Source: Fimbriimonas ginsengisoli Gsoil 348 (GTDB lineage: Bacteria > Armatimonadota > Fimbriimonadia > Fimbriimonadales > Fimbriimonadaceae). Taken from it: a stretch of DNA of 64,000 nucleotides. A model generated the notes under the pieces. It ran no database searches. It saw nothing but the letters and a program-made list of their open reading frames with translations, and was not told the DNA's origin. The stretch spans positions 1,240,001 to 1,304,000 of the forward strand of contig NZ_CP007139.1 of assembly GCF_000724625.1 (NCBI RefSeq), given 5' to 3'. This document shows positions 17,538-25,746 of the stretch, one piece after another; the first letter of the stretch is position 1; every line of letters starts with the position of its first letter. Both the position numbers and the translations under genes were made by a program.

Positions 17538-18424
17538 GGCGCGAAGGTCTGGGTCGGCTTTTGGATCTTGAACTTGTAGAAGTCGTTTCCTCGAACTTGA
17601 CCCCAGCCTAGGTTCTTGGCGCTACCGTCCGCCATCGAGTAGTTCGCCTTGCCCATGTAGCCAGGAGTCGGGTCGAAGCCGGAGATGCGCGTGATGTCGT
17701 CGCAGTTGTCGCCACCGGAGGGCAAGCGATCGCCCGGGGCTCCGCTGAACGGAACGCGGCCCGCGAACTTCCAGGCGTTGCAGCCGAAAACGATCGGGTC
17801 CGAAACGGCGCCGACGCGGCCCGCTTGGCCGTTCAAGGGCCAGATCTCCGCGAACGCGATCGTGTTCGACGGATCGGAGAACTCCGTCATCGTCCGGATT
17901 GGGAATCCACCGGTGATATCCCACCAGCTCGGCGTGACGCCGGTGTTGCGGTCGAGCCATCCTCCCGCCTCCACGGTGTCGATGTGGCTGATCATCTCGA
18001 ACGAGCGGCGGATGAATTTGCCTTTGTACTTTCCGTCCCACAGACAGGCGTCGGTGGTCCATGGATCTTCGAGCGGATGAGAGTCGGCCGGTACCGACCA
18101 AAGCTCGGCGCTCTTCATGTACGGCTCGAGCATCGAGTCGAACGGCTCGAGGTGGTAGAAGCACTCCCCGCTCTCTTCCTTTGCGCCCGGGTTGTTGATT
18201 CCTGGCTGGTTGTAGATGGCGCAGGGGACGAACTTGTCGTCGGCATCGCCCGCGTACAGGTGGGAGCCGAGAGCAATCTGCTTGGCGCCGCTAAGGGCGG
18301 CGGTTTTCTTGGCGGCGAGTTTGGCCTGTGCGAAGACAGGGAAAAGAATGGCGGCAAGGATCGCGATGATGGCGATTACGACGAGGAGCTCTATGAGAGT
18401 GAAGGCTTGTCTACTTTGACGCAT
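17534..18424 (-). CDS. Type IV prepilin-like protein (copy 2)
   Basis: Pilin-like protein of 296 residues beginning with the prepilin leader [18 protein letters not shown] and then [20 protein letters not shown], closely matching copy 1 at 3488. The C-terminal half has the H-x9-DG-type end KANYSMADGSAKNLGWGQ near residue 270. Conserved Glu at mature position 5 is present, so processing by PilD is expected. The start at 18424 has an AGG run about 8 nt upstream. The downstream mini-lipoprotein overlaps by 4 nt. It probably forms or caps a surface pseudopilus; the real role is unknown. Confidence 0.92.
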   Translation of the reverse strand: MRQSRQAFTLIELLVVIAIIAILAAILFPVFAQAKLAAKKTAALSGAKQIALGSHLYAGDADDKFVPCAIYNQPGINNPGAKEESGECFYHLEPFDSMLEPYMKSAELWSVPADSHPLEDPWTTDACLWDGKYKGKFIRRSFEMISHIDTVEAGGWLDRNTGVTPSWWDITGGFPIRTMTEFSDPSNTIAFAEIWPLNGQAGRVGAVSDPIVFGCNAWKFAGRVPFSGAPGDRLPSGGDNCDDITRISGFDPTPGYMGKANYSMADGSAKNLGWGQVRGNDFYKFKIQKPTQTFAP

Positions 18425-18646
18425 GGATATGACCTGTCCTTTGCGCCGGAAGCCAGCAGAAGCCGGTTCTCATCGTTCGCCCCCGCAGCGGGGCCGATAA
18501 GTTCCTTTTGAGTTCGCCGTGGACAACTGGTATAGTTTTGCACACGATCTGGTCGAGCTTCAGCGATCTGTCCAGCCGTTCAATTATAGGCCAGATTTTG
18601 GCGATGCACAACTTGTGGTGTATTAAATCTGCGATTTATCGATTCT

Positions 18647-18665
18647 TGGTATATACTCTGTACCA
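18647..18665 (+). promoter_or_regulatory. Candidate operator and -10 box of the GntR-LacI regulator gene
   Basis: TGGTA (18647-18651) and TACCA (18661-18665) form an inverted repeat that overlaps TATACT (18652-18657), which lies 10 nt before the ATG. No ribosome binding site is visible. Autoregulation is plausible for this regulator class. Confidence 0.4.
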
Positions 18666-18667
18666 GC

Positions 18668-19765
18668 ATGCCGCGAGCCAATCATCTGTTCCAATACCAG
18701 GAGATCGCCCAAGAGCTTAAGGAGCAGATTCTTCGCGGAGAGTTCGGCGTGGAGGGGCGCTTGCCCTCGGAGCGGGCCTTGGGAATCCGCTTTGAGGTCC
18801 AGCGAAACACGATTCGACAGGCACTGGAGCTCCTTGAGAAAGAGGGCCAAATCCTGACGCAGGAAAAGCGCGGCTCGTTCGTCCGGGTTCCTCCCTCCGC
18901 CCCGGGGCCGGATACCTTTCTCGTGAACATCCACCGCGGATCGTCGGCGAACCTGACGCATCTGATGGAGGGATTCAGCCATATCTCCGAACAGGCGGGG
19001 TACCGGGTGCGGCGGCGCAACACCGATCCGGCGCGAGGCGCCGCCCTCGACCATGTTCCGGACCCCGACCGGCTTCCGGAGGACACCGCGGGGGTCGTTT
19101 TATGGCCGCAGAACCCGACCGACGCGGAGATGCTGGGGAAGCTCAACCGGGCAATTCCGCTGGTCCTCGTCGACCGACGGGTGCTCGGGGTTTCCGCGGA
19201 TAGCGTTCGGTTCGACGACCTTGCGGGCGGGCAGATGATCACCGAACATCTGCTGAGTCAGGGGCACCGGCGGATCGCGTTTCTCACCGACGACGTCTTC
19301 GCGGAGACGGTGCAGAACCGGTGGCACGGGTACGTGTTGGCCCACGAGACGAACGACGTGCCGGTCGACCCTCGCCTCAACTTGCTCTTCCACGGAATCG
19401 ACGTACCGTTCTTCGGCGTGGCGATGCGCCACCAGCTCTCGCAGGGGAAATTGAGCCCGACCGCGATCGTCTGTTCGAACGACCTTGTGGCCTTCACCCT
19501 GCTCCGATTCCTGCACGACGAGGGAATCCGGGTGCCGGACGATCTGGCGGTGACCGGCTACGGAAACAGCATCCCGGACTACACCGAGGCGATGACGCTC
19601 ACGACCGTCGACCAGCCGTTTTACGAAGTCGGAACGGCGGCGGCCCGAATCCTGATCGACCGCATGGGCCAAAGCACTCCCGAGCGCCTGCGAGCCGCCC
19701 ACGACATCACGATCCCGGTTCGGCTTATTGTCAGAGCCTCCAGCACCGGCAGCGTCCCCAAGTAG
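18668..19765 (+). CDS. GntR-type HTH regulator with LacI-type sugar-binding domain
   Basis: Transcription factor of 365 residues. Residues 1-70 are a GntR winged helix (IAQELKEQILRGEFGVEGRL, then RNTIRQALELLEKEGQI). Residues ~100-350 are a periplasmic-binding-protein-like sensor (VVLWPQNPTD, LVDRRVLGVSADSVRFDD, QGHRRIAFLTDD, ALIV-type dimer core, DDLAVTGYGNSIPDY, VDQPFYEVGTAAARIL). The AraR/GntR-LacI hybrid layout is typical of sugar-responsive repressors. It is divergent from the prepilin module (243 bp apart) and its own promoter has a palindrome. The TAG stop is the first three bases of a dispersed hairpin repeat. Confidence 0.92.
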   Translation: MPRANHLFQYQEIAQELKEQILRGEFGVEGRLPSERALGIRFEVQRNTIRQALELLEKEGQILTQEKRGSFVRVPPSAPGPDTFLVNIHRGSSANLTHLMEGFSHISEQAGYRVRRRNTDPARGAALDHVPDPDRLPEDTAGVVLWPQNPTDAEMLGKLNRAIPLVLVDRRVLGVSADSVRFDDLAGGQMITEHLLSQGHRRIAFLTDDVFAETVQNRWHGYVLAHETNDVPVDPRLNLLFHGIDVPFFGVAMRHQLSQGKLSPTAIVCSNDLVAFTLLRFLHDEGIRVPDDLAVTGYGNSIPDYTEAMTLTTVDQPFYEVGTAAARILIDRMGQSTPERLRAAHDITIPVRLIVRASSTGSVPK

Positions 19766-19817
19766 CATCGGCTCCCAGCCGATGAACCCACTGGCAAGAT
19801 GCCCAATGCCAACCGGC
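19762..19817. repeat. Dispersed GGCT hairpin repeat, copy A
   Basis: CATCGGCT-CCC-AGCCGATG (19766-19784) follows GTAG, whose TAG is the stop codon of the regulator gene. Similarity to the copy at 28663 continues for about 30 more bases (GCAAG...GCC or GCAT...GCAAACGGC-like wording). Ends in CTTTTTTG, so it may work as an intrinsic terminator. Confidence 0.75.
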
Positions 19818-19845
19818 TTTTTTGCCTTGCCGAGCCCGGTCAAAA

Positions 19846-19917
19846 TACAAAGACGCCAAGGCACGGATTTCCTGGCTACTGGATCTTTGTGTCTCTGTGC
19901 CTCCGTGCCTTTGTGTT
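19846..19917. repeat. 'CTTTGTGTCTCTGTGCC' type inverted repeat
   Basis: AAGGCACGGA (19858-19867) pairs with TCCGTGCCTT (19902-19911). The wording TTTGTGTCTCTGTGCCTCCG occurs widely in intergenic DNA of several phyla. Its origin is not understood; no gene is present here. Confidence 0.65.
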
Positions 19918-19943
19918 AGCTCCGGACGAAAGGTTCGCTGGCA

Positions 19944-20813
19944 TTAGCGATACGGCCACCCCCGGTGTTCGAGAGCGAGGCGTGCGGCGTCTCGAATCCA
20001 GGGATTGGCCGAATGGGTGAGGGAAAAGATAAGCGCGAATGTCTCGGGCAAGCCCGCGAGCGTTCGGTATCTCACGGCATCCGAAATCTTTTCTCCACTT
20101 GACATCCATCCCTGTGGGTCCGGGAGCGCGTGCATTCCGGCAAACCAATTGAGCGCCTCCAAAACGCGGATTGGAGAATCTGATTTCAGCTTATCGATCA
20201 CGTCTGCGGTATCGAATGCGGGGCCGAGTTGATGATTGGACGCAAAGTACACGTTCGGCACCACCCGGTCCTTTTTATCGGCGATCCGGATCAGCGCCGG
20301 ACGTGATCCGTCCATGCCGACGAAGAACCCGGCGACATCTTCTCGGCCGTTGATCACGGGCCGAGAAGAAAAGTGGATGACCTTGCCAACTCCCGCGACC
20401 TCCTGAGTTTCTATCGAAGTCGGAAATGTCCGCCAACCAACGCCAAATGTAGAAGAGCCCACAACGTTGCCTGCCGAATCGAAGATGAAGACGCCGCCCC
20501 GAGACTGGCTTGGGATCACTTTTCCATACTGGGCGATCGCCAAGACGAACTTCGATCCATCGCCTCCCCAATCCCAAAGAGCCCACGGGTCATATCGTCC
20601 GCCCAGCCTATTAGCCACGTCGAGTCGAGGGTCAGAATCGCTGCCGATGCGTTTGGATACTAAAAACCTTCGCATCGGCTCTAATTCGTCCCTCGTCAAA
20701 GCCTTGAAGTCCTTTCCAACAAAGGCCGCCAACGGAAACTTCGAGGCAACTTGCGGCGGTCCGGGAATCCCGATGCCGAGAGCCAAAATCAAACCGGCGG
20801 CAAAGCTAATCAT
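19944..20813 (-). CDS. Secreted protein of unknown function
   Basis: Hypothetical protein of 289 residues with an N-terminal hydrophobic segment (ISFAAGLILALGIGIPG) that could be a signal peptide. Residues 60-190 look beta-rich (WDWGGDGSKFVLAIAQYGK, GGVFIFDSAGNVVGSS); the last ~90 residues are helical and HEAT-like (SPIRVLEALNWFAGMHALPD, NPWIRDAARLALEHRGW). I recognise no family. It stands alone between a regulator and a divergent kinase-like gene. A TATCGT box lies 6 nt before the ATG, so a leaderless transcript is possible. Confidence 0.7.
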   Translation of the reverse strand: MISFAAGLILALGIGIPGPPQVASKFPLAAFVGKDFKALTRDELEPMRRFLVSKRIGSDSDPRLDVANRLGGRYDPWALWDWGGDGSKFVLAIAQYGKVIPSQSRGGVFIFDSAGNVVGSSTFGVGWRTFPTSIETQEVAGVGKVIHFSSRPVINGREDVAGFFVGMDGSRPALIRIADKKDRVVPNVYFASNHQLGPAFDTADVIDKLKSDSPIRVLEALNWFAGMHALPDPQGWMSSGEKISDAVRYRTLAGLPETFALIFSLTHSANPWIRDAARLALEHRGWPYR

Positions 20814-20888
20814 TGCATCACGATAACTACTGTGTCTAACGGGCGGACCCTGCCAACGCTTCAGTCAGGATAACCTCCAGGACCGTTT

Positions 20889-21986
20889 ATGAAAAACCGC
20901 ATCGAATCGAGGCGAAGGCGATACTTCGACCTAAGCTCGCAAATCGCTCAGATGGACAGTCGCAAGCTGGCCGGACTATTCGAGTCGAGCGGGGCGATCG
21001 AAGGATGGGGACGAAACCACGTGATCGACGTCGGCCGCTCGAAGGTTTTCGTGAAGCGGGTCCCGATCACCGGCATCGAGCGAGATAACCTCTTCTCGAC
21101 ACAGAATCTTTACGACCTCCCGACCTACTACAACTACGGGATCGGCTCTGCCGGCTTCGGCGTCTCCCGCGAGCTCGTCGCCCACATCAAGACCACGAAC
21201 TGGGTCTTGAATGGTGACTGCGAAGGGTTCCCGCTCATGTATCACTACCGGATCGTTCCCGCCTCCGGCGAGAAGGAGGTGGTGGACGTGGAGCGGCACA
21301 AGCGGTACGTGGAGTACTGGGGCGGGAGCGCGAACATCGGCAAATACATGCTCGACCGAGCCGATGCCGACCACGAGCTGGTCCTGTTCATCGAATACAT
21401 GCCCGAAGTGCTTCGGCCCTGGCTCGGCGAGAATCCGGACCGCGTCGGCTCCATGCTCGAAGATCTCTTTGGCACCATCGCCTTCCTACGAAAGAACGGA
21501 GTGATCCACTTCGACGCCCACTTCCATAACATCCTGACCGATGGCGATCGCACGTATCTGACCGATTTCGGCTTGGTTCTCGACCGGGGCTTCGATCTCA
21601 CCGAGGAGGAGCTCAGGTTCTTCAAACAGCATTCGCACTACGATTACGGCCTGGTGCTTTCCTGCATCGCGTTCATCCTCCGAGATAAATTCGATTCGCT
21701 ACCAGAAAACGTTCGGCACGAAATCCTCGCGAAATATGGTCTGGGGCCGAACACGGATCAAGGGGAGATCATGAGCACGCTGATCGACCACACGGATGAC
21801 TTACCGTTCGAACCGCTTTCCCTCGATAAGCGGTATTGCGCCTGTCTGAATCGCCACCGCAAGACTATTCAGACAATGCACCGTTTCTATTCCACGCTTC
21901 GAGCGAACCCCAACAAGGACACGAAGTTCCCCCAGCGCCGGCTTTTGCGGCATTTGCTCGAATCCGGGGTCGTGGGTTCTTCTTAG
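20889..21986 (+). CDS. Protein-kinase-like protein
   Basis: Cytoplasmic protein of 365 residues with the motifs of the protein-kinase/aminoglycoside-phosphotransferase fold. Seen are a candidate ATP-binding Lys (KVFVKRVP, near residue 57), the catalytic loop GVIHFDAHFHNIL (near 206; HxDxxxxN) and the metal-binding LTDFGLVLD (near 223). The remainder matches no family that I know, and there is no sensor or membrane segment. It could phosphorylate a protein or a small molecule. A weak AGGA site lies before the ATG. It ends just before a dispersed hairpin. Confidence 0.72.
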   Translation: MKNRIESRRRRYFDLSSQIAQMDSRKLAGLFESSGAIEGWGRNHVIDVGRSKVFVKRVPITGIERDNLFSTQNLYDLPTYYNYGIGSAGFGVSRELVAHIKTTNWVLNGDCEGFPLMYHYRIVPASGEKEVVDVERHKRYVEYWGGSANIGKYMLDRADADHELVLFIEYMPEVLRPWLGENPDRVGSMLEDLFGTIAFLRKNGVIHFDAHFHNILTDGDRTYLTDFGLVLDRGFDLTEEELRFFKQHSHYDYGLVLSCIAFILRDKFDSLPENVRHEILAKYGLGPNTDQGEIMSTLIDHTDDLPFEPLSLDKRYCACLNRHRKTIQTMHRFYSTLRANPNKDTKFPQRRLLRHLLESGVVGSS

Positions 21987-22009
21987 GAGTTGCTCGGTGG
22001 GCGGATTTC

Positions 22010-22056
22010 TCCACCCCCAACCCCCTCCTCATCGCACATACATCGACGAGGAGGGG
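22010..22056. repeat. CCCCCTCCTC/GAGGAGGGGG hairpin, copy 1
   Basis: CCCCCTCCTC (22021-22030) pairs with GAGGAGGGGG (22047-22056) around ATCGCACA...CATCGAC. The preceding TTCTCCACCCCCAA is shared with copies at 23108-23162 and, reversed, 41539-41594. It lies directly behind the kinase-like gene. Confidence 0.82.
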
Positions 22057-22128
22057 GCTCCGGAGCCGGTCTCGAACGTAATTTCTGCGAACTTTAAGAT
22101 CGCTATTTGAACCGGAAACGGGATGCGA

Positions 22129-22134
22129 TATGAT
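22129..22134 (+). promoter_or_regulatory. -10 box TATGAT, 8 nt before GTG start
   Basis: TATGAT is preceded by TTGAAC (22107-22112) at a 16-nt spacer. With the start codon only 8 nt downstream the mRNA would begin at or next to GTG 22143, which supports that start over ATG 22152. Confidence 0.5.
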
Positions 22135-22142
22135 GGTCAGCG

Positions 22143-23084
22143 GTGTCCCCAATGCCCTTGCTTCGCCCCGTCGTGTTTTCGCTTTTTGCCTGCCTGATGG
22201 TCGGTCAAATGGGTTGCGTGGGACCGGCGGAAGCTCCCGATGGAGTGACGACCGGCGGAGGCTCCGCGGTAACCGCGGCGGTGCTTGGAAAGCCGGTCCG
22301 GGTGACTAATCGGCAGGCCAATACGAAGGGCGGCGTGTTGGTGCTGATGTACCACAAGTTCGCGCCGAAGGAAACCCGCTACGACCGTTCGTTCGACCAC
22401 TTCAGGCACGACCTGCAGCGGCTGTACGACATGGGATTCCGGCCGGTGACGATGAGCGAATACCTCTCCGATCGCCTAAACATCGCTCCGGGCGCCTCAC
22501 CGGTAGTTATCACCGTCGACGACTCGAACTCAACCCAGTTCACCATGAGGGATGACGGCACGGTCGATCCTGAGTGCGCAGTCGGGATCTGGCAAGACTT
22601 CGCCGCCATCCATCCGGATTTCCCGGTCAAAGCGACTTGGTACGTACTCCCCACCGTGATGTGGGGCCAGCCAAAGTGGCAGGACCGGAAGGTGGAGATC
22701 CTCAAAGAAAGCGGTTCGGAGCTTGCCTCGCACACCTGGAGCCACCCGGTTCTGAGGAAGCTGACCGACCGGCAGGTAAAGACGGAAATCGCGAGGTCGA
22801 TCGACTTTCTTGCCAAATACGGGTTCGACAAAGTCTCGTTCGCCTATCCGTACGGGGTGTTTCCGAAGCACATGGATATCCTCGATGGCTTCTGGCAGAA
22901 CCATCGGGCGTACACGCTAACCGGCGCCGTCACCTGCGACACCGATATCGCCCCCGCCCCGGCGGCGGACGACTTGCGACCGTTCAAAGTCCCGCGGGTC
23001 GAGGCCCTGGAAGGGCCTCTCGGCGTCGACTACTGGCTCGACCGGATCGAGTCGGGCAAGTCAAAAGTGTTCGTCGCGCCTTAG
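22143..23084 (+). CDS. Polysaccharide deacetylase (NodB-type), exported
   Basis: CE4-type deacetylase of 313 residues that removes N- or O-acetyl groups from a polysaccharide outside the cytoplasm. The N-terminus is hydrophobic and contains a possible lipobox (VGQMGC, near residue 25). Catalytic motif 1 is VVITVDDSNSTQF (near 121), a variant of TFDDG; motif 2 is the metal-binding ASHTWSHP (near 198). FAYPYGVFPKHMDIL (near 238) is motif 3. GTG start is favoured by the -10 spacing. Hairpin repeats bracket the gene on both sides. Confidence 0.9.
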   Translation: MSPMPLLRPVVFSLFACLMVGQMGCVGPAEAPDGVTTGGGSAVTAAVLGKPVRVTNRQANTKGGVLVLMYHKFAPKETRYDRSFDHFRHDLQRLYDMGFRPVTMSEYLSDRLNIAPGASPVVITVDDSNSTQFTMRDDGTVDPECAVGIWQDFAAIHPDFPVKATWYVLPTVMWGQPKWQDRKVEILKESGSELASHTWSHPVLRKLTDRQVKTEIARSIDFLAKYGFDKVSFAYPYGVFPKHMDILDGFWQNHRAYTLTGAVTCDTDIAPAPAADDLRPFKVPRVEALEGPLGVDYWLDRIESGKSKVFVAP

Positions 23085-23107
23085 CTCCTCCAATAGCTGC
23101 GGGGCCG

Positions 23108-23162
23108 GAATTCTCCACCCCCAAACCCCCTCCTCATCGCACAAGCATCGACGAGGAGGGGG
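23108..23162. repeat. CCCCCTCCTC/GAGGAGGGGG hairpin, copy 2
   Basis: Same unit as copy 1 (TTCTCCACCCCCAAA, then the 10-bp arms, with ATCGCACAAG-CATCGAC loop). It occupies the whole gap between the deacetylase gene and the convergent DUF2272 gene, so it can act as a two-way terminator. Confidence 0.82.
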
Positions 23163-23168
23163 TTCCAG

Positions 23169-23744
23169 TTACTTGATGTTCTTCAAAAGGCAGATGAAAG
23201 AGGCGGTTTGGCGCTGCTTCACCGAACCGTCGTCGTTGAGCTGAATGCGGACTCGCCGAATAGAGTCGGATTCGTTTCCGCCGATCGTAAGAGCAAACTT
23301 GCCTTGATCGTCCTCACCCCTGGCCACGACGATCGCCGAGTGGGAGAGGTAATCGGAATGCGCCTTCGCATGCGCGAAGTCGAAATTGTTGCCCGACCGG
23401 TTGTTCTGGAGGATGTCTCCCACCCGAACCGAGTCTTGGTCCACCTTCACGCCCCGGAAGGCGCCCGGGTGATTGATCGCCTCATGAACGAAGATCGAAT
23501 GCGCGGCGGCGAACTTAAACTCCTGGGCCGTAGCGCCCGCGTTTCGAACGCAAAACGAAACGAACACGGCCGACCAAGGGGTGTCAACCCCGGGGAACGG
23601 CTCGGGTATCGACTGCCAGTACTTCTTGATCTGGGATCGGAGCGGCTCGTCGTGCTCATGGATGAGGTGAAACTGGTCGTGCTGGCCTTTCGCGACGGCG
23701 GCCAGCTTTTTGGCAAACTCTGACGGTGGCGGCAATTCAGGCAT
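23169..23744 (-). CDS. DUF2272 family protein
   Basis: Protein of 191 residues related to CHAP/NlpC-P60 peptidoglycan amidohydrolases. Recognised segments: PWSAVFVSFCVRNAGA (near residue 55, with the candidate catalytic Cys), AAHSIFVHEAINH, VRVGDILQNN, SHSAIVVAR (candidate His near 136) and IGGNESDSIRR. No signal peptide is evident, so it may act in the cytoplasm or be exported another way. It is a single gene, convergent with the deacetylase. Assignment to DUF2272 is confident; activity is inferred. Confidence 0.85.
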   Translation of the reverse strand: MPELPPPSEFAKKLAAVAKGQHDQFHLIHEHDEPLRSQIKKYWQSIPEPFPGVDTPWSAVFVSFCVRNAGATAQEFKFAAAHSIFVHEAINHPGAFRGVKVDQDSVRVGDILQNNRSGNNFDFAHAKAHSDYLSHSAIVVARGEDDQGKFALTIGGNESDSIRRVRIQLNDDGSVKQRQTASFICLLKNIK

Positions 23745-23878
23745 CGGTAATCTCCTATCCGATAATATAGTACCACAGTTATCTTAGGCGACATGCCGAA
23801 ATTGCTACTTGAGTCCCCGGCTAGACGAGCCGACAGGCGCTCGACCCACGCAGGACGGAAAGGGAATGGGTGCGGGAG

Positions 23879-24235
23879 CTACTCGCTAGCCGGCATTAGC
23901 GAGCGAGCCCGCTTGTTCCAACTGCGCCGGTACAGGTAAGTGACGTAGGCACCGAGGAGGGACGCGAGAACCACTACTCCGCCAAGCCCATACGGGAGAT
24001 CTTCGCGGATTTCTCCGAATCCCACGCCAGAGGCGTTCTCGACGAGGAAGAAAACGAGCGTGAGAACCAGAGCGAATTGAACGAAGTTGATCAAGAAAAT
24101 GCGCTGGAACGGACTCCAAGGGAGCAAATCCGTTTCCGGCGGGCGTTCTCGACCCAAGATTTTCCACCCCGCGGCGCTGTCGAGGTGAGAGAGGCACTTC
24201 ACTTCTAGCGGGCTTGGATGCCACATCTTGCTCAC
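23879..24235 (-). CDS. Small membrane protein, two helices
   Basis: Unknown protein of about 118 residues with two transmembrane segments (IFLINFVQFALVLTLVFFL and LGGVVVLASLLGAYVTYLY) and a basic C-terminus. The GTG at 24235 overlaps the TGA of the upstream tetR-like gene (GTGA), which argues for operon coupling; ATG 24226 is possible. Being in one operon with a TetR regulator suggests regulated expression. No family recognised. Confidence 0.7.
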   Translation of the reverse strand: MSKMWHPSPLEVKCLSHLDSAAGWKILGRERPPETDLLPWSPFQRIFLINFVQFALVLTLVFFLVENASGVGFGEIREDLPYGLGGVVVLASLLGAYVTYLYRRSWNKRARSLMPASE

Positions 24236-24861
24236 CGCCGTTCTCCGACATTGGAATTCTCCGGCCAAGCGCGCATCGCAGCTTCGACGACCTTGAGAAG
24301 TTCCTCAGGAGTTGTGCCACTAGCCGCTTGGACGGACAAGCCGTGAGAAACGGTAGCGTAATATCGGGCAAGGTCGGCGGGATCGGTGTCCGCCGGGAGA
24401 CCTCCCTCTTCCTTGGCGCGGATCAGGCGCTTTCTAATGGCCGCTTCCGCTTGGCCGCGTCGCTCGGCGAGCTCTTTGCGCACGTGCTCGCTCGCTTCGC
24501 TACATGAGAGCGCGCCCTGTACGAGAAGGCACCCTCTCGATTTCCCTTGTCCGCACTGCCCGCTCACCGCTCGCGTCAGGAACGTCTCGATCGCTACTCG
24601 AGCGGATGGCTCTTCCAGAGCGGACGTGACGCCGTCGGCGCGCTCCATGTACCGGTCGAGCGCCTTACGAAAGAGCTCCTCTTTGTTTCCGAAGGCCGCG
24701 TACAGGCTGGGACGGGTGATCCCCATCGCCTCCGTCAGATCGGAGAGCGAGGCCCCCTCGTATCCGCTCCGCCAAAACACTTCCAGCGCCCGATCCAGTG
24801 CCTCGTCCGCGTCGAAAGCGCGCGGTCTTCCAAGCTTCGCGGGCGGTTTCGACTTTTTCAT
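24232..24861 (-). CDS. TetR family regulator
   Basis: DNA-binding repressor of 209 residues. The helix-turn-helix lies at residues ~15-60 ([37 protein letters not shown]); the ligand-binding helices follow with [16 protein letters not shown] near residue 100. This resembles the TetR/AcrR subgroup that controls adjacent dehydrogenases. The start is ATG 24861; a longer frame exists but would run through the promoter. A TATACT box lies 7 nt before ATG. The gene is divergent from an SDR gene with an ACCG-TT-CGGT operator between them, so it probably represses that gene and itself. Confidence 0.92.
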   Translation of the reverse strand: MKKSKPPAKLGRPRAFDADEALDRALEVFWRSGYEGASLSDLTEAMGITRPSLYAAFGNKEELFRKALDRYMERADGVTSALEEPSARVAIETFLTRAVSGQCGQGKSRGCLLVQGALSCSEASEHVRKELAERRGQAEAAIRKRLIRAKEEGGLPADTDPADLARYYATVSHGLSVQAASGTTPEELLKVVEAAMRAWPENSNVGERR

Positions 24862-24868
24862 ACCAATT

Positions 24869-24874
24869 AGTATA
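24869..24874 (-). promoter_or_regulatory. -10 box TATACT of the tetR gene
   Basis: TATACT on the minus strand ends 7 nt before the ATG at 24861; no Shine-Dalgarno site fits between. A leaderless transcript is expected. Confidence 0.5.
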
Positions 24875-24881
24875 AAACCCC

Positions 24882-24927
24882 TTGACAGACAAAGTCCACC
24901 CCTGCCATACATATATACCGTTCGGTA
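24882..24927 (+). promoter_or_regulatory. SDR promoter with TetR operator
   Basis: TTGACA (24882-24887) is a perfect -35 box; a weak -10 (CATACA, 24906-24911) follows. TACCG-TT-CGGTA (24916-24927) is an inverted repeat just downstream, where a bound TetR dimer would block transcription. Sites of the form ACCGnnCGGT are typical for TetR proteins beside dehydrogenases. Confidence 0.65.
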
Positions 24928-24949
24928 CAGAACGACTTTGGAGCACACA

Positions 24950-25699
24950 ATGAGCAAACTCGCAGGCAAGATCGCAGTGGTTACGGGTGGAACGACAGGT
25001 ATCGGTCTCGCAACGGCGAGGCGCTTCGCCGACGAAGGAGCCCGCGTTTACATCACCGGACGGAGGAAGCCGGAACTCGATGCCGCCGTGCAGGAGATCG
25101 GCAAAGGCGCCGTCGGCGTCCAGGGCGACGTCTCGAATCTCGCCGACCTTGACCGGCTCTACGCCAAAATCGAACAGGAGGTGGGGCGCATAGACGTTCT
25201 GTTCGCCAATGCCGGCGGCGCAAAGTTCGCCCCGCTTGGCGCCATCACCGAAGAGCACTACGACCAGACTTTCGACATCAACGTGAAGGGGCTGCTGTTC
25301 AGCGTCCAAAAGGCGCTTCCGTTGTTCAAAGAGGGCGGCTCGATCATCCTCAACGCTTCGATCGTTTCGATCAAGGGATTGGAGGCGCTCAGCGTCTACA
25401 GCGCCACCAAGGCGGCGGTCCGCTCCTTCGCACGGAGCTGGACGGTCGATCTGAAGGGCCGCAACATCCGCGTCAACGTGGTCAGCCCGGGCCCGATCGA
25501 TACTCCCGCGATCGACGGCTTGGCCGGTAACGAAGAGGCGGCGCGACAGTTCAAGCAGCAGATGGCCCTCGGCGTTCCGATGGGTCGAATCGGCGAACCC
25601 GATGAGATCGCCAAGGCCGTCGTCTTCCTCGCCTCCGACGACAGCAGCTTCGTCAGCGGAATCGAACTGTTCGTCGACGGCGGCATGGCCCAGATCTAA
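24950..25699 (+). CDS. Short-chain dehydrogenase/reductase
   Basis: Classical SDR of 249 residues, NAD(P)-dependent. Nucleotide-binding TGGTTGIG lies near residue 13, NAG near 88 ([10 protein letters not shown]), the catalytic Ser region [11 protein letters not shown] near 136, and YSATK (Tyr-Lys pair) near 152-156. It ends with the usual [17 protein letters not shown] at 24950 fits the SDR start ([12 protein letters not shown]). Expression is probably controlled by the divergent TetR protein. The substrate cannot be read from sequence. Confidence 0.94.
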   Translation: MSKLAGKIAVVTGGTTGIGLATARRFADEGARVYITGRRKPELDAAVQEIGKGAVGVQGDVSNLADLDRLYAKIEQEVGRIDVLFANAGGAKFAPLGAITEEHYDQTFDINVKGLLFSVQKALPLFKEGGSIILNASIVSIKGLEALSVYSATKAAVRSFARSWTVDLKGRNIRVNVVSPGPIDTPAIDGLAGNEEAARQFKQQMALGVPMGRIGEPDEIAKAVVFLASDDSSFVSGIELFVDGGMAQI

Positions 25700-25746
25700 A
25701 CCTCCCGCGTAGCGGCCCCCAGTTTCCGGGCCGTGAATAACTTAAG

